Shown one piece after another: positions 53,488-61,570 of a DNA stretch of 64,000 nucleotides. Under the pieces are notes generated by a model. The model had not been told where the DNA came from, did not search any database, and was given only the letters and a program-made list of their open reading frames with translations. Origin of the DNA: Cytobacillus suaedae (GTDB taxonomy: Bacteria; Bacillota; Bacilli; Bacillales; Bacillaceae_L); assembly GCA_014960805.1 (NCBI GenBank), contig CP063163.1:855001-919000 (forward strand), written 5' to 3'. The translations under genes and the position numbers were made by a program. The first letter of the stretch is position 1, and every line of letters starts with the position of its first letter.

Positions 53488-53724
53488 TTACATTGCGAAT
53501 TTTGCGAGTTCTTGGTACTCCTTAGATAGTTTCATGAAAAGAGGGATATCTCTCGTATCAATGGCCCTATCAATTTCCTTCTCAAGTAAATCGCGTTTTC
53601 TGTTGTAGAGGGCTTCATCTAAAATCATTTGAATGTACACATCTAGCATCGTTTTATGCTCAGCTTTTTTCTTAGAAATAGCACGGGTTTTCATGATCTC
53701 AGTATACGATTTTTCATTTTTCAT
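53488..53724 (-). CDS. yhzC: IDEAL domain protein YhzC-like
   Basis: A 78-residue protein whose C-terminal half, LDEALYNRKRDLLEKEIDRAIDTRDIPLFMKLSKEYQEL, is an IDEAL domain. B. subtilis has the IDEAL protein YhzC next to comK, as here, which supports the name. Such small proteins are thought to act as protein-binding or regulatory modules; a link to ComK is possible but unproven. Confidence 0.78.
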   Translation of the reverse strand: MKNEKSYTEIMKTRAISKKKAEHKTMLDVYIQMILDEALYNRKRDLLEKEIDRAIDTRDIPLFMKLSKEYQELAKFAM

Positions 53725-53873
53725 GAAAGGTCACCCCTAATGTCTTTTTACTATTATATTGTCGCCTTTCGAAATTATCAACAGAATTTTTAGATTTTTT
53801 AGAATTTTATTCTTTTTAAAATTCCGTATGATTTTCTAATGCTTATCCAATGATAATAATGGAGGTGTATTTT

Positions 53874-54074
53874 ATGAGTAAGGATCCAAATGATATTTTA
53901 AGGGGTACAGCTTTGAATCCGGTTATCGGAATGACCGAGGATTTAGATACAAGTAATCCATATGAGTCTGAATCAGTGTATGCTGGTGATTCAGTTGATG
54001 AACATGTCACTATTGAACAAGCGAATCAATATATTGGAGAAAAGGAAATAAAACAGGTATATGATAATTCTTAA
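53874..54074 (+). CDS. Small acidic protein, unrecognised
   Basis: A 66-residue acidic, soluble protein, MSKDPNDILRGTALNPVIGM onward, rich in Asp, Glu and Ser. It begins 9 bases after GGAGGTG and ends before a strong terminator. It sits between yhzC and comK. I recognise no family. Confidence 0.65.
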   Translation: MSKDPNDILRGTALNPVIGMTEDLDTSNPYESESVYAGDSVDEHVTIEQANQYIGEKEIKQVYDNS

Positions 54075-54078
54075 TGAA

Positions 54079-54146
54079 CGAAGAGTGGTTTTTCTGAAGA
54101 AGAGGCAATTCTAAGAAATTGCCTTCAGATAATCACTCTTTTTATT
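54079..54146 (+). terminator. Terminator before comK
   Basis: A long stem with outer arms AAGAGTG/CACTCTT and inner arms GGCAATTTC-like/GAAATTGCC, followed by TTTTATTTT. It isolates comK from upstream transcription. Confidence 0.82.
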
Positions 54147-54269
54147 TTGACAATTTTCAACAATAATCACCAATAAATATGAAAATTTTGTGAATTCATG
54201 GAATATTTGTGTCTATTCTGGTACGATTTTAGTGTGATTTTTAGATTATAAACAAGGAGTGTGCATTGG

Positions 54270-54824
54270 ATGGAAATAAATTTATTTACTTACTTAAAAG
54301 ACTATGAAGTAAATCGAAAAACGATGTCAATTCTTCCAGTAACCATTAAGAATCGAAAATTCTCAAAAGTCATGGAGACTGATGGAGAATATCTAGTTGC
54401 AATGAAGCCAACAGATATCGTTGAAAGGAGTTGTCGCTACTTTGGCTCTAGTTTGAAGGGTAGGCAAGAAGGTACTCGTGAATTAATGGGAGTTACTCAT
54501 AAGGCGCCCATTATTGTTGAAGCAACTAGTATGATCTACCTCTTTCCTACAGCCTCACCTACAAAATCCGATTGTGCATGGATTTCTCACAGCTACGTTG
54601 TTAAGCATTCTTCAGATGGTTCTGAGAAAACAGTGGTAACCTTTTCTAATGATAAGTCCATATTACTACCTATTTCAGAAGGTTCATTTGAAAACCAGCT
54701 TTATCGCACGTCTCATCTAAGAACAATTATGTCAACAAGGATTGACCAAAGAGAACATAGAAAACAATTTGTTTTATCTCCACCTAATTACCCGCAACAT
54801 AAATCCATAGTTAATGACATGTAA
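54270..54824 (+). CDS. comK: Competence transcription factor ComK
   Basis: A 184-residue protein recognisable as ComK throughout (VNRKTMSILPV, CRYFGSSLKGRQEGTRELMGVTHKAPIIVE, ISHSYVVKHS). ComK is the master activator of DNA-uptake genes and of its own gene. I chose the ATG 10 bases after AAGGAG. I find no clear pair of ComK boxes (A4N5T4) in the 120 bp upstream, so autoregulation may be weaker or the boxes degenerate. Confidence 0.93.
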   Translation: MEINLFTYLKDYEVNRKTMSILPVTIKNRKFSKVMETDGEYLVAMKPTDIVERSCRYFGSSLKGRQEGTRELMGVTHKAPIIVEATSMIYLFPTASPTKSDCAWISHSYVVKHSSDGSEKTVVTFSNDKSILLPISEGSFENQLYRTSHLRTIMSTRIDQREHRKQFVLSPPNYPQHKSIVNDM

Positions 54825-54836
54825 GAGAAGAGAATG

Positions 54837-54858
54837 TGCTCCTATATTTTTAGGAGCA
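54837..54858. terminator. Hairpin between comK and yhjD
   Basis: TGCTCCTA/TAGGAGCA stem between convergent genes, with a T-rich loop and no good T tail. A weak terminator at best. Confidence 0.4.
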
Positions 54859-54863
54859 AAGCG

Positions 54864-55214
54864 TTACCCGAAAAGGTATTTCTCCATCATTGATATTACT
54901 TCGTTTCGAATACGCGGATTAAAATAATTGTGTTTTTCTTCATAGCCTTTGTAAATAAATGAAAAAAGTGTAAAGGCCTCATCTCTTTCCACCTCAACGG
55001 CTTTCATCTTCCGATCTCTCATTTTTTGTTTAACCACATATAAATCTTTTTGAACACGTTTCATCGCCTCTTCAATTAAATGAATATAAGGGTCCTTAAG
55101 TTTAAAGGGACTTTGTTGAACAACGGAGAGGTCACGATTAAAAATTGTTAATACCATTGGCAAGAAGAGGGATTGCTCTAGAATAAAGCGGTCTTCTTCT
55201 GTAATTCTAGTCAT
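54864..55214 (-). CDS. yhjD: YhjD-like hypothetical protein
   Basis: A 116-residue, charged, helical soluble protein (MTRITEEDRFILEQSLFLPMVLTIFNRDLSVVQQSPFKLKDPYIHLI...). It matches YhjD of B. subtilis as I recall it and lies in the same neighbourhood, before yhjE-sipV. The ATG at 55214 follows AAAGGG. Its function is unknown. Confidence 0.7.
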   Translation of the reverse strand: MTRITEEDRFILEQSLFLPMVLTIFNRDLSVVQQSPFKLKDPYIHLIEEAMKRVQKDLYVVKQKMRDRKMKAVEVERDEAFTLFSFIYKGYEEKHNYFNPRIRNEVISMMEKYLFG

Positions 55215-55390
55215 GAATGTCACCCTTTTTTAAGAACGTGTGTTTGGTTATTTTTATATTAATTCAAATTCTTTTAGAAAGCAAGTGTAAAAATAGCTCA
55301 TACTTTCTAAGTATTTTTGAAGGTGATAAACTAGGAGTATTCAAAGTTTTCGAATGTTTTATCCATATTATGTGTAAAGGGGTTGCTAGT

Positions 55391-57394
55391 ATGTCTGAAG
55401 AAGTAAAACGAGGTATAAGGGCAGAAGATTTATATCATTTGAAATCTCTTAATGATCCACAACTATCACCAGATGGAACAAAAGTTGCTTTTTTGCAAAC
55501 CGAAATAAACAGTGAAAAGCATGAATATAAGACACATATTTTTGTTGGTAACCTTGAAAATAAAGAAATTAGACAATGGACATTTGGTGAAGTTAGAGAT
55601 AGTTCACCTAGATGGTCTCCATCAGGTGAGTCACTTTGCTTTGTATCTAATCGTTCTGGCAAATCTCAACTTTACATAATGAATGCAGGCGGAGGAGAAG
55701 CAAAACAAGTAACAACATGTTTAAATGGAGCACGAAACCCAATCTGGTCTCCTGATGGTTCTAAGATATTATTTGCAACCTCCCTGGGTTCGGAGGAAAC
55801 TATTTTAGACACAGATAAGAAGAAGGAAGAGAAAGAAAAACAGTTAGAGCCTATGGTTGTTGATCGAATTCGGTATAAATCAGACGCTGTTGGCTTTTTA
55901 GATGACAAGAGACAGCATCTTGCAGTTGTAGATGTAAAGAGTGGAGAAATTGAACTTTTAACGGATGGAGCGGCAGATTATTCAGCTGGTGGCTGGTCTC
56001 CTGGTGGTGAAAGCATCACCTTATTTGCCAACTTAACAGATGAACCAGATTACACTCTTATATCGGATTTATATATTATGTCACTCAAGGATAAGAGCTT
56101 ACAAAAAGTAACGAATAGTAAAGGGTTCTTTTCAAATAGCTCATGGTCTCCTGATGGAAAATATATTGCGGTTATTGGACATGAAAGAGAATATGACAGT
56201 GCGACTCTTTCAAGAATTTGGTTGTACGAGGTAGCAGCTAACAGTCTTATATGTTTAACAAGTGAGTGGGATGTTGAAATCGGAGATGTTGCGATAGGTG
56301 ACTTTCATTCAGGAAATGTAAATCCAGGAGTCCTTTGGACAAATGATAGCTATGGTTTCTACTTCCTTATGAGTGATCAAGGCAGTACAGGCGTTTATTA
56401 TGGTTCAATTGAAGGTGAAATGTATCCATCCCTATTCGAAAATCAACATGTCTATGGTTTAACCGTGGATGGCGAAAATCACAAGGCTGTAGTAGCAATT
56501 AGCAAGCCAACTTCTCCAGGAGAGCTTTATACATATGATCTAAGCACAGGCGATATTGTACAGCTTACAAATGTGAATGCTTCTTTTTTAGAGGGTATCG
56601 AATTATCGGATGCTAATGCTTTTATGTTTAAGGCACCTGATCAATGGGAGGTGCATGGTTGGATTATGAAACCCGTTGGCTATGAAGAAGGAAAGAAATA
56701 TCCTGCCATTGTTGAAATTCATGGTGGCCCTCATGCAATGTATGCTAATACCTATTTCCATGAGTTTCAAATGTTAGCGGCACAAGGATTTGTTGTTGTG
56801 TTCACAAATCCACGCGGAAGTCATGGCTATGGTCAAATGTTTGTTGATGCTGTCCGTGGTGATTATGGTGGAAAAGACTATGTGGATGTTATGAGTGCAG
56901 TTGATTATGTGCTTGAAAACTTTGATTTCATTGATGAGTCTAAGTTAGGGGTAACTGGAGGAAGCTATGGAGGATTTATGACAAACTGGATTGTTGGTCA
57001 TACAAACCGCTTCAAGGCTGCAGTAACTCAGCGTTCGATTTCAAACTGGTTAAGCTTTTATGGGGTTAGTGATATTGGATATTATTTCTCTGAATGGGAA
57101 GTGAATGGAGACATTATTTCTAATACAGAAAAGCTTTGGAATCACTCTCCGCTTAAATATGTTGAAAAGATTGAAACACCACTATTAATATTACATGGTG
57201 AAAAGGACTACCGTTGTCCAATAGAGCAAGCAGAGCAATTATTTGTAGCTTTAAAAAGACAAAAAAAGCAAACGAAATTTGTCCGTTTCCCTGAATCTAA
57301 TCATGAATTATCAAGAAGCGGCAATCCAAAACTTCGTATTGATCGCCTGAATCATATTAACAATTGGTTTGTTGAATATCTTACAAACAAATAA
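55391..57394 (+). CDS. S9 family (acylaminoacyl-) peptidase, YuxL-like
   Basis: A 667-residue prolyl-oligopeptidase-type serine peptidase. The N-terminal beta-propeller has repeats such as SPRWSPSGESLCFVS and NPIWSPDGSKILFA. The C-terminal alpha/beta hydrolase has the serine in TGGSYGGFMTNW near residue 524, Asp in LHGEKDYRCP and His in ESNHELSRSG. No signal peptide is seen at this start, so it is probably cytoplasmic. The ATG follows AAAGGGG. Confidence 0.92.
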   Translation: MSEEVKRGIRAEDLYHLKSLNDPQLSPDGTKVAFLQTEINSEKHEYKTHIFVGNLENKEIRQWTFGEVRDSSPRWSPSGESLCFVSNRSGKSQLYIMNAGGGEAKQVTTCLNGARNPIWSPDGSKILFATSLGSEETILDTDKKKEEKEKQLEPMVVDRIRYKSDAVGFLDDKRQHLAVVDVKSGEIELLTDGAADYSAGGWSPGGESITLFANLTDEPDYTLISDLYIMSLKDKSLQKVTNSKGFFSNSSWSPDGKYIAVIGHEREYDSATLSRIWLYEVAANSLICLTSEWDVEIGDVAIGDFHSGNVNPGVLWTNDSYGFYFLMSDQGSTGVYYGSIEGEMYPSLFENQHVYGLTVDGENHKAVVAISKPTSPGELYTYDLSTGDIVQLTNVNASFLEGIELSDANAFMFKAPDQWEVHGWIMKPVGYEEGKKYPAIVEIHGGPHAMYANTYFHEFQMLAAQGFVVVFTNPRGSHGYGQMFVDAVRGDYGGKDYVDVMSAVDYVLENFDFIDESKLGVTGGSYGGFMTNWIVGHTNRFKAAVTQRSISNWLSFYGVSDIGYYFSEWEVNGDIISNTEKLWNHSPLKYVEKIETPLLILHGEKDYRCPIEQAEQLFVALKRQKKQTKFVRFPESNHELSRSGNPKLRIDRLNHINNWFVEYLTNK

Positions 57395-57401
57395 ATGAAT
57401 G

Positions 57402-57433
57402 AGAAAGCTTGGAGCAGAATCCAAGCTTTTTTG
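57402..57433 (+). terminator. S9 peptidase gene terminator
   Basis: AAAGCTTGGA/TCCAAGCTTT stem followed by TTTTG. Confidence 0.9.
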
Positions 57434-57556
57434 TATGTAAGCAATGTAAAGTTAATTACACTAATTAACAGCCTTATCAAATTGTTGTAATATTAGAAAT
57501 ATTAATGATATATTTAGGGTATGGAAAAAGCTTACATATGATTCTGGGGAGGTTCT

Positions 57557-58441
57557 ATGAAAATAACAAGGTTCGTCATTCGTACACTACTCATTTACAT
57601 ATTATCTGCAACCTTATTAGTCTGTATCGTATTTTTACCCAGTGATGTTAGGCTGCATTTTGATAACAATAGTACAATACCGAAGCTTCATATACCATGG
57701 GAAACGTACATTCATGATGTTAAAGGTTATTTCAGTCAGCTTTCTAAGGGCGAATTAGGCTTAACAAAATCACAGACAAGTGTAGCAGATGAGCTGAAAA
57801 GAGTGGTTCCACGTACAATTAAAATCATTCTTCCAGCTTTTTTTATAATAATGGTATTTGGCGTTCTAAAGGGTATTTATGATTACAGAAATTCCAACCG
57901 GTGGACAAGATGGTTTGGCGATCGACTAACATCACTAACTCAGTCGTTTCCAGATTTCTTTTTCATTATGGCGATAGTATGGATCATCTTATTCTATCTC
58001 CCATTCATAGATGTTTTTGCCTATGAGAAGTGGTATGGATTTATTCTGCCAGCATTGATTGTCGCACTGTATCCACTAACTTTTGTAGCCAAGATTACAG
58101 CTGGGGCTTTAGCACAGGAAAAGGGAGAGCAGTATGTTCAAGTTTCCCACTCAAAGGGACTGAAGGAAAAAGCAGTAGTCTATAGACATATGCTGCAAAA
58201 CAGTATCGGTACAGTTCTTAGCCACCTATCTTCCATCATGCTCTTATTAATTTCTAATTTAATTATTCTAGAGCTTTTCTTAGACTACAAAGGGGCGGCC
58301 TATCGTTTATTTTTTGCTGTTCCAACGGAGAGGGAATTAATCGTAGCCATTGCGTTGGTTTTTATGACAATTGTATTTGCCACTCAAATAGTTGCTTATC
58401 TTCTGAGGATTTATTTAGATCCTAGAGAAAGGGGTGCCTAA
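57557..58441 (+). CDS. Opp/Dpp-type ABC transporter permease (OppB-like)
   Basis: A 294-residue permease with one N-terminal helix, an external loop (LHIPWETYIHDVKGYFSQLSKGELGLT) and about five further segments. The cytoplasmic coupling motif AQEKGEQYVQVSHSKGLKEKAVVYRHML is a variant of the EAA loop. It overlaps the next permease by one base (TAATG). No ATPase or binding-protein gene accompanies the pair, which is unusual for this class. Confidence 0.85.
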   Translation: MKITRFVIRTLLIYILSATLLVCIVFLPSDVRLHFDNNSTIPKLHIPWETYIHDVKGYFSQLSKGELGLTKSQTSVADELKRVVPRTIKIILPAFFIIMVFGVLKGIYDYRNSNRWTRWFGDRLTSLTQSFPDFFFIMAIVWIILFYLPFIDVFAYEKWYGFILPALIVALYPLTFVAKITAGALAQEKGEQYVQVSHSKGLKEKAVVYRHMLQNSIGTVLSHLSSIMLLLISNLIILELFLDYKGAAYRLFFAVPTERELIVAIALVFMTIVFATQIVAYLLRIYLDPRERGA

Positions 58442-59322
58442 TGAAAAATAAGGAGCTACCTATTGGAATTATATTGCTCTCTATTTTATTACTTATTACA
58501 TTCATCGGGCCTCATCTCCCATTCATTGATACCGAATTTGAGGAAGGGCGGATGAGGTACAATTCAGAAACGAAAGAATTTAGTCGTGCCCCACACCCTC
58601 CATCTAGTGATGACTGGTTTGGTACAGATGAGGAAGGAAGGGATATTTTCAGCTTAATTATTCTAGGTGCAAAGGATACCCTCTACTTTATGCTAGCAGC
58701 TACTTTTATAAAATATTTAATGGCAGTTCCTCTTGGACTTTTAGCAAGAAAGGGCAAAGGAATAATCTATTCATTCTTATCAACATGGAGTTCTGTCTTC
58801 TCTGGTTTACCAATTATAATAATGGGTATCATTTTGTTTAAAATGCCGATTTTTATGACGGCTAACAATAGGTTTTTATTAATTGTGTTTGTTGTATCTT
58901 TACTTGAAGTCGGAAGAGTAGGTATGGTCTTTCAACAACTTGCTGGGCGAATTTCAACAAAGCCATACATTGAGGCATCTATCACAATGGGGAGCAAGCC
59001 ACTTCAGATTGTTTGGGGACATTATCTGCCAGTACTTCTACCTGAAATTCTAGTGAGTTTTATTCTAAACCTAGGAAGAATGGCATTGTTGGTAGGGCAG
59101 TTAGGGGTATTTAAAATATTCTTAAGCTTTCAGATTTATGTGATGGGTACTCCTCCACTTGTTAATACAAGTTACAACTGGGGCTCATTGTTGGGGGATG
59201 CTAAAGACAATATACTTAGAGCCACTTGGATTCCGTTATTTCCTGCTCTTGCAATTACGTATGTGATTTTCACCTTCAACTTACTCGGTGAAGGATTACG
59301 TAAGAAGCTTGTTCGGGCTTAA
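58441..59322 (+). CDS. Opp/Dpp-type ABC transporter permease (OppC-like)
   Basis: A 293-residue partner permease. After the first helix comes the OppC-type external stretch PHPPSSDDWFGTDEEGRDIFSLIILGAKDTL, then about five helices with the coupling loop PYIEASITMGSKPLQIVWGHYL. It is translationally coupled to the OppB-like gene and 12 bp ahead of the next gene. The ATPase must come from elsewhere in the genome. Confidence 0.87.
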   Translation: MKNKELPIGIILLSILLLITFIGPHLPFIDTEFEEGRMRYNSETKEFSRAPHPPSSDDWFGTDEEGRDIFSLIILGAKDTLYFMLAATFIKYLMAVPLGLLARKGKGIIYSFLSTWSSVFSGLPIIIMGIILFKMPIFMTANNRFLLIVFVVSLLEVGRVGMVFQQLAGRISTKPYIEASITMGSKPLQIVWGHYLPVLLPEILVSFILNLGRMALLVGQLGVFKIFLSFQIYVMGTPPLVNTSYNWGSLLGDAKDNILRATWIPLFPALAITYVIFTFNLLGEGLRKKLVRA

Positions 59323-59334
59323 GGAGGACTACCG

Positions 59335-60030
59335 ATGAAAAAGCTACTTACTATAATTGTAGGATATGTTAGTTTTATGGTACTTGCATTCTTGGTCATG
59401 GCTTTTGGTATTAACAATCCAGATGAGGTACTCCCTGTTGTAAGTGAAGTATCTCAAGAGGAAAATGAGAAACACAACGAACAACAAAACGAACAAAATG
59501 AAAAAACGGAGGACCCACCTAAACCGGAATTAGGTAAAGTAAGCCTTCTCCATATAGACCGACCAGACATTGGTCCAACTACAGTAAAAGGTGGTCTAGG
59601 AGATGAATATCAGTATATTAATGAACAGGCGAAGAAGGAAGGTTACATTTTCTCTGGCAAAACATTGGAAACATCTACCTTTAACATGAAATGTGAAAAA
59701 AGAAGAGGCTATCTCCATCTCGACTTATTCGCTAAAGGTACAATGAAATACTGTACCAGAGTGGTGGTTTATTTTAAAGAAGACCCATCGACAGTTCAAG
59801 AAGCATTTACTATACTAAAAGATCATTTGCCTACAAATGCAGTACTTTTTGAAGAATATGAAAAAGACGAAGCTACTTACCTTTATAAACTAAAGCAAGA
59901 TACACTCGGTGAAAAGTACTATAGATTCTATGAGTACTACATGGAGGAAAAGGGAACTTTCTATATAATTTTTAAAATTAGAGAAAACAAAGTTCATGCA
60001 GCCATTATAGATTTAGGACCTCCTAAGTAG
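59335..60030 (+). CDS. Membrane-anchored protein of the permease operon, unknown
   Basis: A 231-residue protein with one N-terminal membrane helix (residues 4-25), a disordered Glu/Gln/Asn linker (residues 38-62) and an external domain of about 160 residues. It starts behind AAGGAGG, 12 bp after the OppC-like gene, so it belongs to the same transcript. It has no lipobox cysteine and does not look like a solute-binding protein. I recognise no family. Confidence 0.75.
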   Translation: MKKLLTIIVGYVSFMVLAFLVMAFGINNPDEVLPVVSEVSQEENEKHNEQQNEQNEKTEDPPKPELGKVSLLHIDRPDIGPTTVKGGLGDEYQYINEQAKKEGYIFSGKTLETSTFNMKCEKRRGYLHLDLFAKGTMKYCTRVVVYFKEDPSTVQEAFTILKDHLPTNAVLFEEYEKDEATYLYKLKQDTLGEKYYRFYEYYMEEKGTFYIIFKIRENKVHAAIIDLGPPK

Positions 60031-60049
60031 GATATCGATACCAATCTGA

Positions 60050-60085
60050 AAACTCATGCCTAAAGGTCATGAGTTATTTACTTTT
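60050..60085 (+). terminator. Permease operon terminator
   Basis: AACTCATG/CATGAGTT stem followed by a T-rich tail. Confidence 0.78.
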
Positions 60086-60214
60086 TATAGGTATATGCTT
60101 TTTTGAATTTTTCCCCTATTATAATAAATGAGGTGTACAATTATTCTAAATAGGATAAGGGTATAATAGGAAGTAATTCCACAGATTGTCGTTTTTAAGG
60201 GAGACTTGTGATTT

Positions 60215-60832
60215 ATGGATTTTGAGGTTTTAAAGGAATTAACAGATTTAGACAGGTTACTCGAACTACTACAGGAATACAAGGCACTTGGTCCACTACC
60301 GGGCATTTTCCTACCAATGCTAGAAGCGTTTTTTCCTTTTTTGCCACTCGTGTTATTTGTCATGGCAAATGCTGCAGCTTTTGGATTATGGTTAGGGTTT
60401 TTTTATTCATGGATCGGTACATGTGTAGGTGCGTTGCTCGTTTTTTTCATTGTACGTAAGCTTGGACAAAAAAGAATATTTGGGTTTTTAAGTAGACATA
60501 AAAAGGTTAAAGGATTAATGAATTGGGTTGAAAATCACGGATTTGGACCACTTTTTTTAATGCTTTGTTTTCCTTTTACTCCATCAGCCTTGGTTAATAT
60601 TGTAGCGGGATTATCAAGAGTAAGTGTTGCACAGTTTATCCTTGCAGTCTTATGCGGAAAGTTAGTTATGATTTTTACAGTTAGTTTCATTGGTTATGAT
60701 ATTCGTGCACTCATTCATCAACCCATTAGAACCGGTATATTAATACTTGTCATCCTGGTGCTTTGGTATGTTGGAAAGAGAATTGAAAAGAGATTAACTG
60801 ACAAAACAGTGGAGCTTGAAAAAGGAAATTAA
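60215..60832 (+). CDS. yhjE: TVP38/TMEM64 (DedA-like) membrane protein YhjE
   Basis: A 205-residue protein with about five helices and the VTT domain pattern EAFFPFLPLVLFVMANAAAFG and CFPFTPSALVNIVAGLSRV. Related proteins scramble or flip lipids. It directly precedes sipV, as in B. subtilis, with 65 bp between them. Confidence 0.88.
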   Translation: MDFEVLKELTDLDRLLELLQEYKALGPLPGIFLPMLEAFFPFLPLVLFVMANAAAFGLWLGFFYSWIGTCVGALLVFFIVRKLGQKRIFGFLSRHKKVKGLMNWVENHGFGPLFLMLCFPFTPSALVNIVAGLSRVSVAQFILAVLCGKLVMIFTVSFIGYDIRALIHQPIRTGILILVILVLWYVGKRIEKRLTDKTVELEKGN

Positions 60833-60897
60833 CTACATATTGCCATACTCCTAACTAATTGTTAGAATATTACTATAATTGGTTGGAGGAGTTATGA

Positions 60898-61452
60898 ATG
60901 GAAGAAAAGTCAAGGAAAAATAGGATATGGGTTATAAAGTCAGTTGGGATTGGCATCATTCTTTTTATTTTTCTTAGAACTTTTTTAATAACTAATTATG
61001 TGGTAGAAGGCGAATCAATGATGCCCACTTTACAAAATGGTAATCTTCTAATGGTAAACAAAGTAAGTTTACATATAGGAGACCTTCAACGCTTTGATAT
61101 TGTTGTTTTTAAAGCAGAGTTAAAGGAACACTATGTTAAACGAGTCATTGGCCTACCTGGCGATAAGGTTGAATATATCGATGACATTTTATATATTAAT
61201 GGTCTTCAAGTAGATGAGCCTTTTTTATCCCCTTATAAAAATAACCTTATTGATGGTAAATTGACCGGAGATTTTAGCCTTGAGGAAATAACAGGCAAGA
61301 CACAAGTTCCACCAGGACACGTTTTTGTTATTGGCGATAATCGTCTAGGAAGTTGGGATAGTCGACATTATGGTTTCATTAAAATTGAACAAATTGTTGG
61401 TAAAGTGAATATTCGCTATTGGCCTGTCAATGTAATGGATTTGCATTTTTGA
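60898..61452 (+). CDS. sipV: Type I signal peptidase SipV
   Basis: A 184-residue membrane peptidase with one N-terminal helix (residues 11-31), the nucleophile Ser40 in GESMMPTL, the general base Lys81 in YVKRVIGLPGDKVEY, and the box GDNRLGSWDSRHYG. It removes signal peptides from exported proteins on the outer membrane face. The ATG follows TTGGAGGAG. It is somewhat longer than B. subtilis SipV (168). Confidence 0.93.
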   Translation: MEEKSRKNRIWVIKSVGIGIILFIFLRTFLITNYVVEGESMMPTLQNGNLLMVNKVSLHIGDLQRFDIVVFKAELKEHYVKRVIGLPGDKVEYIDDILYINGLQVDEPFLSPYKNNLIDGKLTGDFSLEEITGKTQVPPGHVFVIGDNRLGSWDSRHYGFIKIEQIVGKVNIRYWPVNVMDLHF

Positions 61453-61459
61453 AGTCGTT

Positions 61460-61489
61460 AGAACTCGGAGAGAATTCGGGTTCTTTTTC
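61460..61489 (+). terminator. sipV terminator
   Basis: AGAACTCG paired with CGGGTTCT (one wobble) followed by TTTTT. Confidence 0.75.
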
Positions 61490-61570
61490 GTGTTTATACA
61501 CAATAGAAGTTTTAGATTAAGTATGATAAAATAGTAACAAAATTAGGAAAACTTGAAGCGAGGTATTGAA

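Noticed and set aside
54120-54269. ComK boxes (A4N5T4 pairs) upstream of comK
   Set aside because: Only AT-rich fragments such as GAAAATTTTG are present; none has two boxes at helical spacing.
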